A stretch of DNA of 64,000 bases from Eremophila alpestris peregrina (taxonomy: Eukaryota > Chordata > Aves > Passeriformes > Alaudidae). The DNA is taken from NCBI GenBank assembly GCA_009792885.1, contig WMCF01000033.1, forward strand, positions 2,607,344 through 2,671,343, given 5' to 3'. The translations under genes and the position numbers were made by a program. Under the pieces are notes generated by a model. That model saw nothing but the letters and a program-made list of their open reading frames with translations, searched no databases and was not told the DNA's origin. Within the stretch, counting starts at the first letter, position 1. Each line of letters opens with the position of its first letter. This document shows, piece after piece, positions 38,639 to 49,140 of this stretch.

Positions 38639-38951
38639 AACAAAGTAACCTTCTAGTAAAATTGTTAATCACTTTTGGGACAGCAAAATGTAAACAAAAA
38701 AATGATCTTAAAAATTATGATTGAAGCCTGTAGCATTTTAATGACTTGGCAGCTATCACTGTATTGCTTTGCAAACAAACAGAAATCAATACCCATTTGT
38801 CTCCTGGGCAGGGAAGTAATTGTGTAATGACTCAGATTAAGTCCTTTGCTTTTAATACAAATCTCAAGACTGTATAATCAGGTATACTTAGAATAATAGA
38901 ATTTAAGTTGGAAAAGGCTTCTTAGATCATATAGTCCAACCAATAAACCAG
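38639..38951 (+). repeat. Left arm of a 313-bp near-perfect inverted repeat (probable source copy)
   Basis: The reverse complement of this segment recurs at 39645-39957 with 311 of 313 positions identical and no indels. The mismatches pair 38786 with 39810 and 38873 with 39723, and both are C/T transitions. The arm is unique-looking DNA from 38639 to about 38891 followed by the terminal ~60 bp of a minus-strand CR1. The CR1 continues uninterrupted past the arm's inner end to about 39105, so this arm is the original and the other is the derived copy. Confidence 0.97.
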
Positions 38952-39105
38952 GACTGCCAAGTCCATCACCAAACCATGTCCCTCAGTGCAAGGGTGGTGA
39001 CTCAACCACTTCCTTGGCAGCCTGTTTCAATGCTTGACAGCCCTTTCCATGAGGAAATTTTTCCTAATATCAAATATAACTCAAGCTGCAGTGCAGCTGG
39101 CAGTG
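38892..39105 (-). mobile_element. CR1 LINE 3' fragment
   Basis: Antisense CR1 tail: TAGAATTTAAGTTGGAAAAG at the 3' end, then ATCATATAGTCCAACC, CCATCACCAAACCATGTCCC, TGGTGACTCAACCACTTCC and GAGGAAATTTTTCCTAATAT, fading out near 39105. The 5' part is truncated, as usual for CR1. Its first ~60 bp fall inside the left arm of the inverted repeat, so its 3' end was copied into the right arm. Confidence 0.92.
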
Positions 39106-39636
39106 GAGCAATTTTTTGAGTCACTCTTCTGTAGAGTTCGTGAGCAGGCAGGATATCCTCCAGGCAGAAAACCATTATGTTTTCTACCTCACTAGCTACT
39201 TCAGACCCTCTGATGTCTGAAAAAGTATTAAGAAATGAGTAGAGACTTATTAAAGAGGAAACACACTGGAGTGAAGAATAATATTGCTGAATTCCATACT
39301 TCTGCCATGAGAGAGACATTAATTGAATGGTTCTATAAAATTTGAGGTTGCCTCCCATAAAGTACACATAAGCAAATAAAATTACTTTTATGCTATCATG
39401 CACGTCTGTTGATTTCTCCAGTGGAGTTAATTTTAGATCCTGTAACTGGAGGAAGAGACAAAGAATTCCAGCTGAATGCAGAAAGAAGATGCCTGGCATC
39501 AAATGCCAAATTTCTCATCCTGGCTTTAATCAGACATGGCTTGCTCCAAGGAAGGAATTGAAGCACTACAGGTTTCTAAAAGCATAGGTAGTGATACTAG
39601 GGAAAGAGGGAAGTGAAAACTCAGAAAAGCAGGGTG
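38952..39636. other. Spacer between inverted-repeat arms
   Basis: It holds the remainder of the CR1 fragment (to about 39105) and then unrecognised sequence. A minus-strand frame of 166 codons (39002-39502) crosses the spacer, but its last ~35 codons are antisense CR1 tail and the rest matches nothing I know, so I do not call it a gene. Confidence 0.6.
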
Positions 39637-39968
39637 AGTGTGTACTGGTTTATTGGTTGGACTATATGATCTAAGAAGCCTTTTCCAACTTAAATTCTAT
39701 TATTCTAAGTATACCTGATTATGCAGTCTTGAGATTTGTATTAAAAGCAAAGGACTTAATCTGAGTCATTACACAATTACTTCCCTGCCCAGGAGACAAA
39801 TGGGTATTGGTTTCTGTTTGTTTGCAAAGCAATACAGTGATAGCTGCCAAGTCATTAAAATGCTACAGGCTTCAATCATAATTTTTAAGATCATTTTTTT
39901 GTTTACATTTTGCTGTCCCAAAAGTGATTAACAATTTTACTAGAAGGTTACTTTGTTTAGTGTGTACT
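39637..39968 (+). mobile_element. Inserted inverted copy of a CR1 tail plus downstream flank, bounded by 10-bp direct repeats
   Basis: The perfect direct repeat AGTGTGTACT occurs at 39637-39646 and 39959-39968, exactly flanking the right arm of the inverted repeat, like a target-site duplication. The insert (39647-39958) reads, on the plus strand, ~60 bp of CR1 3' tail (TTGGTTGGACTATATGATCT onward to about 39704) and then ~253 bp of the unique sequence that lies downstream of the CR1 at the source. This resembles a 5'-truncated LINE copy with a 3' transduction. However, there is no poly-A or CR1 octamer array at its 3' end, and the source is only ~1 kb away in inverted orientation, so template-switch repair is an equal or better explanation. 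Two bases of the homology overlap the left direct repeat, and one unmatched T (39958) sits at the right junction. Confidence 0.8.
39645..39957 (-). repeat. Right arm of the 313-bp near-perfect inverted repeat
   Basis: This is the reverse complement of 38639-38951, with 2 mismatches and no gaps. Position pairs sum to 78596 throughout, showing strict colinearity. Separated from its partner by 693 bp, it could fold into a long hairpin in single-stranded DNA or RNA. Confidence 0.97.
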
Positions 39969-42900
39969 AAAAGTGAAGAAACTAATTCTCTGGAAATATG
40001 TCCTTTAGCAAATTTGTATGGCATTGAATAGGAATGAGCCAACAGTACTTTCCAGAAATGTAATAGAGACCTTCAGGAATTACACAAAATATTCACTGAA
40101 TGTTTCTCTCTTGTACCATCTTTCAAGCCTTTCATAAAATTCCTTAGTGACAGCATCAGACCAAGACCCATCAAGTTAATGGGGTTAAGGTGTGCTTATT
40201 TCTCCTCCTCTGCAAAGAAATATCTGTTATGATGTCTGGCCTCTTTGATTCCGTAGCTCAGCAAGCCAGAACACACTTGCTTCCTTGAAGACAGCTCTTA
40301 GCAGGAATTCAGAGCAGATCTTAAGACCTGTGCTGCAGTTTCTTAGTGAGACTTTTTGACCATTTTACCAGTTACCTGATTTTGAACAGATAAATTATAA
40401 CAAAATTATATAGAAATGTGTGGACTACAAAGATGCATGTATGTATGCACATGTAGCCATAACATGCAGTATACACAGAGTTTATATTCTTCCCCCAATA
40501 TTCTAGAGAATGTCTCTGTAAAGGATGGCTATTTCAAATTTGTGCTCATGGTGGGATTCAGAAGGCAACAAAACCAATGGAGGATGTACTGCATACAATA
40601 TTTAGGCTCTGCTGCATGGAAATACTAAACATAACATGAGTAATTAGTTATTATTAAACTCCTGCCCTGTCTAATGGTCAGGTTTGGAACAGAAAAATAC
40701 ATGGCAGGAAACTGCTGCTCTTGGGAGGGGAAAACTGCAATAGAGCAGCAGACAGCCTTCATTTTTCAGAATGCTTTAGAGAGCAATGTTAAAACAATGT
40801 TTGAAATGAGTGACTTTTGAAAAATTGCTTTTAAAGTTGTGTCATAAACATTTTTAATGCATGAAATAAAATGGAAGTCTGTGACCTGTTTCCTGAAGTG
40901 GCTTAGATGTAATTTACACTTAGGAAATGCAAGTTATATGCAGAATTGTAGGATTTTTGATTTGCATCTTGAAGTGTGTAAAATTTCTTAGGGAGACACT
41001 TTCATCCTTTGGGAGGTAGGAGTGTAGCCACGGTCATATGAGCATAGTTGCATCTCTGGGTGAGAGGTGTAGGAGTTGCTCATGTAGGTTTGGTGATATA
41101 AAAGGGAAAAAAATTTTAATGTAGGCATGAGAACCTACTTTCACCCTACTTTAAACAGATGTATTGAAACACAGTCAAAAAGTTGAACTGTGATGCCTTA
41201 TTTTGAAGAAGTAATCTAACTCTTCTATGAGCTGAATTATCTCCATGTTCCATGATGTCCAGATGTGCAAGATCTCTAACAGAGCCACTACAGGTAAGTG
41301 CCCAAATCAGCATGGATTATTCCCAGGCATCACAGTAAGGTCCAGCCCTAGCATTTGTGAGTAGATTTGCTAACAGTTTGGCTGACATTCCTCTGTAACT
41401 AGTTCCTGCTTATTGTGGACCACCTTCCCAGAATACCGAGAAACACAGATATTGGATAAATATTTGACACAGAAGGTAAATGGCACAGTGTCCCCTTAGA
41501 GTATGCAAAAATTTGACTTCTATTACACTCATCTTGCTTCAACTGACACCAGCTATCTGTTCCTTGAATCCCCAGTGGTTCTTTGCTTTCATGTTAGACT
41601 TCCAAGGATTGCTACAAAAGCCGAATTTTTAGAAACTGCCTTGTGTTAAAAGCAAATCTAGACTTTAGACATTTGCTGTGTTGTCAGTGATTATGCACTG
41701 TGCAACTCAAAGTCCATCTCTGCCTGTCTCAGCTGCTTGTACACACAGCAGTTGTACATGTGGCATTATGTGAGACAAATCCTGTGTGTTTCGAGCTGAG
41801 GAAGCACTTTGTTTCATTTCATTTAAGTTGGTGATCTCATAAAGCCTTTCCACTTGATGAAATGACTGAAAAATTAATAGTACTTTATTTTTTATGTAGC
41901 TATTGTTTAATAAAGTCAGTTTAATCAGGAATCATATCCACATGAAGTAGGTAAACCGGAAAGGTAAAGAACGACAATACATTATTCTGTTAAACTGTGC
42001 TGTCATTATGCCAATCAATATCCCTACATTGGCAACTTCCAATGGCCTGATTCTATGAGACTGGAAATCTATCCTTCAAATCTTATTTTTAGCAGTCCAT
42101 ATGAATTTATTTTTTGAAATCGATTTTATATTTACTTCATTGCTTGACAGATGATAGAGATTTCTGGAAATGGGCAGTAATATTCTGCTCTGATTTATGT
42201 ATTTCAAGATAATAAAATCTGCAGCAAAATTACTCTATCCAGACCTAAGTTTTTAACATGGAATTCAACTTAGTGAAGTTATGAACTTTTCTAATTGTGC
42301 CATGCTAATGGAATAGAAAGCAGACTCCTGAAGTAGAATGAACTTTGGTGACAGGTGTGTTGGCAATGATTTACAGATTCCTTTAGAATGGCATAAAAAG
42401 TCTTTATTTTCCTTTTATAATTAGACAACTGTGTGTCCCATTTTTTTTTTGATTGCTGCTGGGATTTTGCTATTAAGAATGAAAACAAGCATGTGCCCTG
42501 TAGGACCTTATTAACCACAATCTCATATGACACATTGGGAAAGCAGCAGTCCTCAGATTTATTGGACCTGCCAGTTCTCACTTGGTGGCTCTTGGTGTCA
42601 GATGGAGGAGACCAGAAGCACTGAGATGGTGTTTGAAGCCACCCTTTATCTGCCTTGGAAAGCTGGGGGATATAATTCCATTTTCCCAAAAGGCTAGGAC
42701 TTAAAACCTTCTGTCAAATGGAGCTGGAATTGCCCAGCGTTTCAAAAGCTGTGGGTGGAAGATGAAACAGGTGAGGTCTGACAGACGGGCAGAGTGACTG
42801 ACCAGTGAGCACACACAGACTCTGCTCCCTTTTCACCTGAAAGCAACATGAGTGTCTTCCCTCATGGGGATGAAGGAAGAGGCACTTGGCAGTGTGGCAC

Positions 42901-43721
42901 TTCCTGCCTCCTCCAGCAGTTGACACAAAGTGCTTTTAGCCCTGAGGGAAGATGGGTATTAATGTTAAACTTTACAAGGACATAACAAGATCTGACACAA
43001 TTATTTTCCCCCTTGTGGTTTTCCTGAAAATTAATTACTGGCACTGTAAATGCCCTTTTTATTCTTGTTTTTCTTCTGCTTGTTTATGGATCTTGGCTAA
43101 CAAACCCTTGGCTACTCAGCAAAAGTCTTCCCAAACCTCTCAGAGATGGATTCTCACACTGTTTCTTGTCTCTGGAGTGTCTGCTCAGTATCCATGATAA
43201 AATAATTACAGTAAAGTAAATTGGGTTACTATAGATTTACATGGTGCAGAAAATACAGGCATCTTTTTTCCCCCCACATTTCACTTTTGTAATCTGGTGG
43301 GGAATGATGAGCCTTAGTCACTGATCCAGAGCCCATTCATTCTGTCTCTGGCCTTGTTTGTGTTAGTTTTTTCGTAAAAGAAATATTAGTTTGCTGTCAA
43401 AAAAGAGTCAAGTCAGTGAAAAGTGGGAACGAGGTGTGAAAAAAGTCAGAATCAGTTAAAATAACCACTTCAAGTGACACTGAAGTCACTAGTAAAAGCT
43501 TTGTTTGTTACTGTGCTTGCCAAGGCATCTCTGTAAGTGGCTGTTATCCCCTAGCTCCTGGTAGTTGGATAGCTTGTAGAAAGAAGCTGTTTGGGATTGT
43601 AATGAAAATATGTTTGTCCAGGGTATGTTGGTGTTTTTTCTCCTTTTGTATTAGTCGACTTTATTGGTCCCTATTCTATGCCCAAGAATCTGAGGTTTTT
43701 TTCCTGAACTCCTGAGTCTGT
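39969..43721. other. Non-coding stretch, nothing recognised
   Basis: No gene or mobile element boundary is identified. A T10 run lies at 42442-42451, and a slightly GC-richer patch near 42700-42930 has open frames on the minus strand and no recognisable product. Confidence 0.55.
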
Positions 43722-43756
43722 GAGTCCAGCCTTTTGACTGTACAGTGCCAGATTAT
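43722..43756 (+). repeat. 35-bp dispersed direct repeat, copy 1
   Basis: It matches 45905-45939 at 33 of 35 positions, in the same orientation, 2.18 kb apart. The core is CCAGCCTTTTG...CTGTACAGTGCCAGAT. Similarity outside is weak but not absent: the next 12 bases match at about 8. It is probably two remnants of one unrecognised interspersed repeat or an old local duplication. Confidence 0.8.
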
Positions 43757-45904
43757 CCTTGCTTTCTGCAGAATCTGAAGGGAACTGAAGGGGTCTCCAG
43801 GCCAGCAGCTATGCTGTGTCTTTATATCCTGTATTTCCTTTTTCCTTCACCCAAGAGCAGTGAAGAACTCATCCAACATGGCTGTATGTTGTGTGCTGCA
43901 GGCAATAGCATGTCTCTAAAAGGTTCTGCAAGCACAAGAGTAAATATGATAGCTTCTGGGCATGTTCCAAGACTGAAAAAAAACACCCTTCTGCATCTCC
44001 TCAGTCTCCTTCTGTTTGTAGACATGAACACTGTCAACAGCATTTGCTTCACTCAGGGGAGCATATGCACTGCAATATGGCCTTTAATTACTCAGTTGTA
44101 AACTATTCCTCAAGTAATATGGGATTGTATCCATATTGCTCTGTAACATCATCAGTGCTGCTCTGCATGGGCCCCTTGTGTGAGAAGTACGTGGAATTGC
44201 ACAGTAATATGTTATAAAATATTTACACGTTTTAATGCTGTCTGTAGACAATGTTAATTTTTAGTTTCAGAAAAGCTCCCTCTTGTGAAGGCTGCTGTTT
44301 GCTGTGTACCCACACACTCAGCACAGCTTTGGAGAGTGTGCTGGCCTTGGAGGACAGATCCTCACTGACCTCTCAAGCTTCAGCTGGTGTTGTGTGACCT
44401 GACAGAGGTTCTGGGGAGAAGTCATGAATATGAATATGATTTTCAGCTGTGATGAATATACACATCACTGCGGGTTCATGCTGAAAAACTGCAAACCTTT
44501 GCTTGACTTCTTCTGGAATTCCTAAGGATTGAAGTTTCTATTAGTCTGTTGATATTGTTGAAACACAGGCCTTAATTCTTCCACCTAGACATGCTTGCAC
44601 AGATGTACTTAAATGGAATTCTGCAGGGCTTAAATCTTACACTGCAATAGGCTGTGGGTTTTTTCTTTCTTTTTCTTCTGTTTTTTTTTTCTTTTTTAAT
44701 GCCTGCTCTGTAAGTCAAGAATGGACACATTTAAATTTTTCAGAATCAAATGCATGTTCTAACATTTTATTCAGAGTGTCAAGACATTGCAGAGTGTAAT
44801 TTTAAGGATGAAAATGGATATTGGTAAAAGGAAATGCTAATGTATCCAAAACTCTGCAGTCCCAAAGGATGCCAGTGTGATGTAATTTGCCAGAGATTAA
44901 AGCAAGAGGGGGGAGAGTCTCTGCTGCCTGTCATACTGCACTAACAACAAACACAGCACATTTTAAAATGATCAATGGTGAGAGGATAAAAAACCTATTA
45001 ATTTTAACAGATGTTAATAAACAGTATTTAATAGGAAGAAGGCTGTACAAGATGTCTGATATTTATTTATGTCCAATCAGGGGTACAAAAAGAGAAGAGT
45101 ATAAATTATTCCTGGCATCTCGATTCTCAACAGAATTCTGTTGCATGTAGAAAGGCTGTGCAATATCTTTAGTTTATTATAAGCTATGTGACCTGTGTGT
45201 GTGGTTATGAAATGAAGTGTTGAAAAATGCTTTCCTCTAAGCAGAAACAGTGCTGTCAGTCTGGAAATGTGGAATTGCTGTGCTTCAGCTAGCACTAACT
45301 CTTGGGCTCTGTTCTGTCATGTTGAGTTGTTGGCTGTAATGTGCAAAATGCAAGTTTAAAGAGAGATGCATTTTGTCAAACCTGGGAGTAGGGCACTGGA
45401 AATAGAGTGCATGGCTGAGGATAAAGCAAAGGGGAAGAAAAGCAGGTAGGGAGTGGTTATGACACTCTTTTTCCTTCAGAACCATTTTGGTGCTACGGAA
45501 AAGGAGCAGTGTCCCAAGAAAGAAACCAGTTAAGTATAAAAGCTAAAAATATCAGGACTCTATTACACATGAAAACAAGGAGAAATGCTGCAAATCAATT
45601 GTTGTGTGTAAAAGGAGGAGAAACCAGATCCATAATGGTGTGAGTCTGCACAGCCCCGTGTGAATCAATGAATAAACACTGAAGGAACAAATTAAGGGAG
45701 GAAGGTGCCTGACTGGGCAGCATCCACTCAGAATTGTGGGGCAGGGAGGATGCTGTATGCACTGAGGGTGTGGATGTGGAAAGAAGGGACAGAACCAAAG
45801 AAAAGCAGCTAACATGGTGAAATCCCTTCTTTTCCCTGCCCTGTGTGTACAAGACACTTGCTGCTAGATCTTAGCAGCAGACCTGACTGTAGAGCTGTGG
45901 GCTG
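43757..45904. other. Non-coding stretch between two copies of a 35-bp repeat
   Basis: No gene is recognised. It contains a long pyrimidine tract at 44659-44698. The 118-codon frame at 43745-44101 has no recognisable domain. Confidence 0.5.
44659..44698. repeat. Polypyrimidine tract
   Basis: About 40 bases almost entirely of T with scattered C and a single internal G, ending in T6. It is low-complexity sequence. No downstream exon is evident. Confidence 0.7.
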
Positions 45905-45939
45905 GAGTCCAGCCTTTTGGCTGTACAGTGCCAGATGAT
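45905..45939 (+). repeat. 35-bp dispersed direct repeat, copy 2
   Basis: It is the partner of 43722-43756, with two mismatches in 35 bases. The flanks diverge quickly. No known avian repeat family comes to mind for this segment. Confidence 0.8.
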
Positions 45940-48889
45940 GCTCACTGGGAATCTGGTATTGAATAGGTAATTTTCAGATGCTTCATTCTTGCCACCCTCC
46001 ATGGTTGCTTTAGAAGGAAACTTTGATTTTCTTAGCTCAAGTACCTCTTGTCAATTGACTTCTTTATGATTTGAATGTACTTGCAATAAATCTCCCACTC
46101 ACAATAAATATGCAATCCTTGTCCAACAACTGGCATACTCTGTGTAAAGGCACAACACATATTCATGGAATGAAGAGAACAGCAGATTCCACTGCATTAT
46201 TAACACCTGCACTTGCTGAGAGAAGTAAAATATATATATATATATATATATTAAGTAGCAAAAGCAAGAAGAGACTGAGATGGAGACCAAGGGAGTACTG
46301 GGCAGGTTTCTGGGAAAAAGCACCTAAGGAGGAAGATGTTCTATATTATGTCCCACTCTTTAGATTATAAAACACTTCCTAAAGCAGACAGAGCCCCAAG
46401 ATGTCATTATTTTCTGTCTCAAAAATTAAGTCTAATTTCCACTACAGTTTCACCACCACAACTTTTATAAGTCTCTCTCAAACTTTCGCTACTCTTTTCT
46501 CCCCAGAGCTATGGACTTTTCCCCATTAACCTTTTTCAGAGCACCTTATCACTTCCTCATCCTTCCTGGTTCTTCATGGTGCCCCTATTGCCCCTGCACA
46601 TCTTCCTACCAAAGTGTTTCTTTCCTTGTTTTTCTCACTTCAGGCACTCTGTCACTGCCACTGTGATAGCTGACATCTCCTGCTGCCACACCTCTACCTG
46701 GTTTTTTGGGGGAAAGTACTCAAAATCCCCCTTTTCTTCCAACCCAGAGGCAGACAGCAATTATGAAAACAAAAAGTATCCTGTAATAGAGACCTCAGGG
46801 ATGTATCTATGGAAGAGTAGACACACTGTAATCTCAGATGCAACTGTGAAGTGCCCAGATTTGTCAAAGTGCACTGAAGCCTGATAGCAGAACAGTTCTT
46901 GGAGAGACGAAGATAACTGATGCAAGGACCACCTTCTTACCTACTTCTCTCACTGTTAGCAGGTAAGCTTGTTAGACTGAATCATAATCCTGTTAAAAAT
47001 GTAATGATCTTAGGCTTGCTTATTTTTAATTTGTCAGGAAAGAAAAATCTCAAAGATTGGTCCAGCACCCATTCAAAGAACTGCTCATAAGAGTTGAGTT
47101 GGTTTGCTGTTGCGGTCTTAAAATGCTCATTGAAATTCCAAAAGAAGCCTTTTTCCTAAAATTTCTTCTTGTCTTCTCCTCTGTGACAGGGCCAGGCCTG
47201 GGAGCATATAGAATGCAGTGTGTCTATTAAATGACCAAGTTTACCTCAGCTGCCCAAAGTAGATAGACCAACTCTTATAGACCTAAAAAAAAGGATCAGT
47301 ATTTAGGTTTAGGTTTTATTTCCAGTGGATTAGGTCTTCAGTCCCTGGTACTGTCTCAGGCACCTCGGCTTAAGGTCCCGGCACTAGTAGGGCCCAGAGA
47401 TGATGACTATTTTTTTTTCAAATCCAAGAGCAGCCTGGTACTCTGTTACACACACTTCCCAAAACCCTTTTTTGTCATGCAGATATTGAAGTCTCTATGG
47501 AAGCTCCTTGTTACCCTGCTCCTGAGCAAAGCTCCAAGCTGAGCTCTGAGACAAGGCATATGCCACTCATTAGTCATGAGCTACATTTGCATAGCAGAGG
47601 AGTCTAAAATTCTCTTGGAATAATAGCATGGAACAGGCAACCACTGCTAGCCCAGGGTCAGAGAGAAATTTCCTCTCGAGGGTATGTCGTTCTATGTTTG
47701 TCTTGTATTTTCCTCCAGAGCAGGTGGTGAAGCACTGCTAGAGCAGGATATCAGATCAGACAGCCTGGGGCAATGTGTGCTTCTTTGTTCTCCTTCTTTC
47801 TGCCTCTGAGGCAGCTGGAGGTGGAGTACCTGTTTTCAGTCTCTCAGAGAGTCCAGGATATGTCTGTAGCACATAGAGTATTGCTTTCCACTGTAAGGTT
47901 CTTTATTTCTGTTGCACACTGGTCTTGATATCTTTAGTGAAAACTGCCCTGAGAGTTTGTAGTGCAAAGTGGCCACTTAAACAGAGACTTTAAAGCTGTG
48001 TGACATTGTGCTTCTCAATGCCTGTGCATTGCAACGTGCAGGGCAGAGTGGCCACACACACAGAAACAGTTGAGACAGAACATGTAAGGAAGGAGGAATA
48101 CTGTTTTAATAGGGAGAAGCCAGGTATCATGGTCTCTCAGGTGGAAAGGGGAAGGGTGGGCAGCAAGAGTGGACTGTGCTTCTGCAAAAAGTTTAACATT
48201 CAGGCTTTCATCTTCACCTCTGTCTGAGCACGTGTATGGTCTTCCAGCCAAACACATGAACTTCCCAGCTGCCAGAACTTGTGTGGCCGCCGGCAGAGAG
48301 GCCAGTGCTGGGGTGCTGATGCCATGTCACTGGGGTCCTGTACAGAACAAGGCCATCAGATCTGAGGCCACACACAGATTTTGTCCAGAATTCCCTCCAG
48401 AGTACAAAACTGCATTACTGAGCCTTAATTCTATTTTCACTTATCATCTCCAGCTGTTTCAGCCTGCAGTACTAGTCCTTTTATTAGTAACAGCTGTACC
48501 AAATTTCAGAGGCAATGCTCTTGTTAATTTTGCCTGAAGCAGATTCTGAATGTCTCAAAATATCCCTAATCTAATTGTGCGCTTAATATTCAACAGCAAA
48601 TTTGAAGACCAGAATCATACCCTAATATAGAGAAAGAAGAATATATTGTTAAATGAGTAGGCTACTTTTAGCTTTTATCTTTCTGCTACTCTATTTGTTT
48701 TGGGGTTTATGAACATAATAAATTTCAGGGACTAAGTGGAGTCTATTCAGTCTATTAAGGCTCATTTTCATTTAATACTCTAATCCCCTCAGGATACTTT
48801 TTGCCCTAATTGTTTCTTGAATGATCCTCCAGTGTTTAAGCTTCAGCCTCTGACTCATAAGCTATTCTGCATACACTTGTGGCTCTGTG
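45940..48889. other. Non-coding stretch with a TA microsatellite
   Basis: No gene or element is recognised. The (TA)n array at 46231-46251 is the only distinct feature. The region near 48240-48320 is somewhat GC-richer with a few CpGs but has no promoter-like structure I can support. Confidence 0.55.
46231..46251. repeat. (TA)10 microsatellite
   Basis: Ten uninterrupted TA units plus one T. It is probably length-polymorphic. Confidence 0.85.
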
Positions 48890-49140
48890 TAAAGAAAAAT
48901 GGGACACACGACATCTGTTTCAAATTTGTTTTTCTTTACTTTGCAATTATACCCCTTGTCCTCTTATCTGTCTCCCAGAAAAAAAAGGGTGAGCTTGACA
49001 TTAATGACAGTGCTTAAGATTTTATATACCAAAATTAAATCTGCTCAGACTGCTTTTATATAGCCTTTAAATTTAGATTTTATGGTCTCTTCTCATACCT
49101 TTTTTGTCCTCATATTGATCAGGCTGCTCTTCTTCTGAAC
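48890..49140 (-). mobile_element. Possible ancient CR1/L3-like LINE remnant
   Basis: The order of words on the plus strand resembles a strongly decayed antisense CR1-like 3' region: CCCCTTGTCCTCTTATCTGT, CTCCCAGAAAA...GGGTGAGCTTGACAT, a T-rich stretch, then TGGTCTCTTCTCATACC and ATCAGGCTGCTCTTC. No 3' end or duplication is visible and many positions differ from any CR1 I know. This is inference from pattern only. Confidence 0.28.

Noticed and set aside
39002..39502. 166-codon open frame on the minus strand, the longest in the window
   Set aside because: Its end is antisense CR1 tail and the remainder, in the spacer of the inverted repeat, resembles no protein. Length is compatible with chance.
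43745..44101. 118-codon plus-strand frame
   Set aside because: It starts inside a copy of the 35-bp dispersed repeat and has no recognisable domain or splice context.
47304..47320. TTTAGGTTTAGGTTTT, telomere-like repeat
   Set aside because: Only two units, of the TTTAGG type rather than the vertebrate TTAGGG. This is chance.
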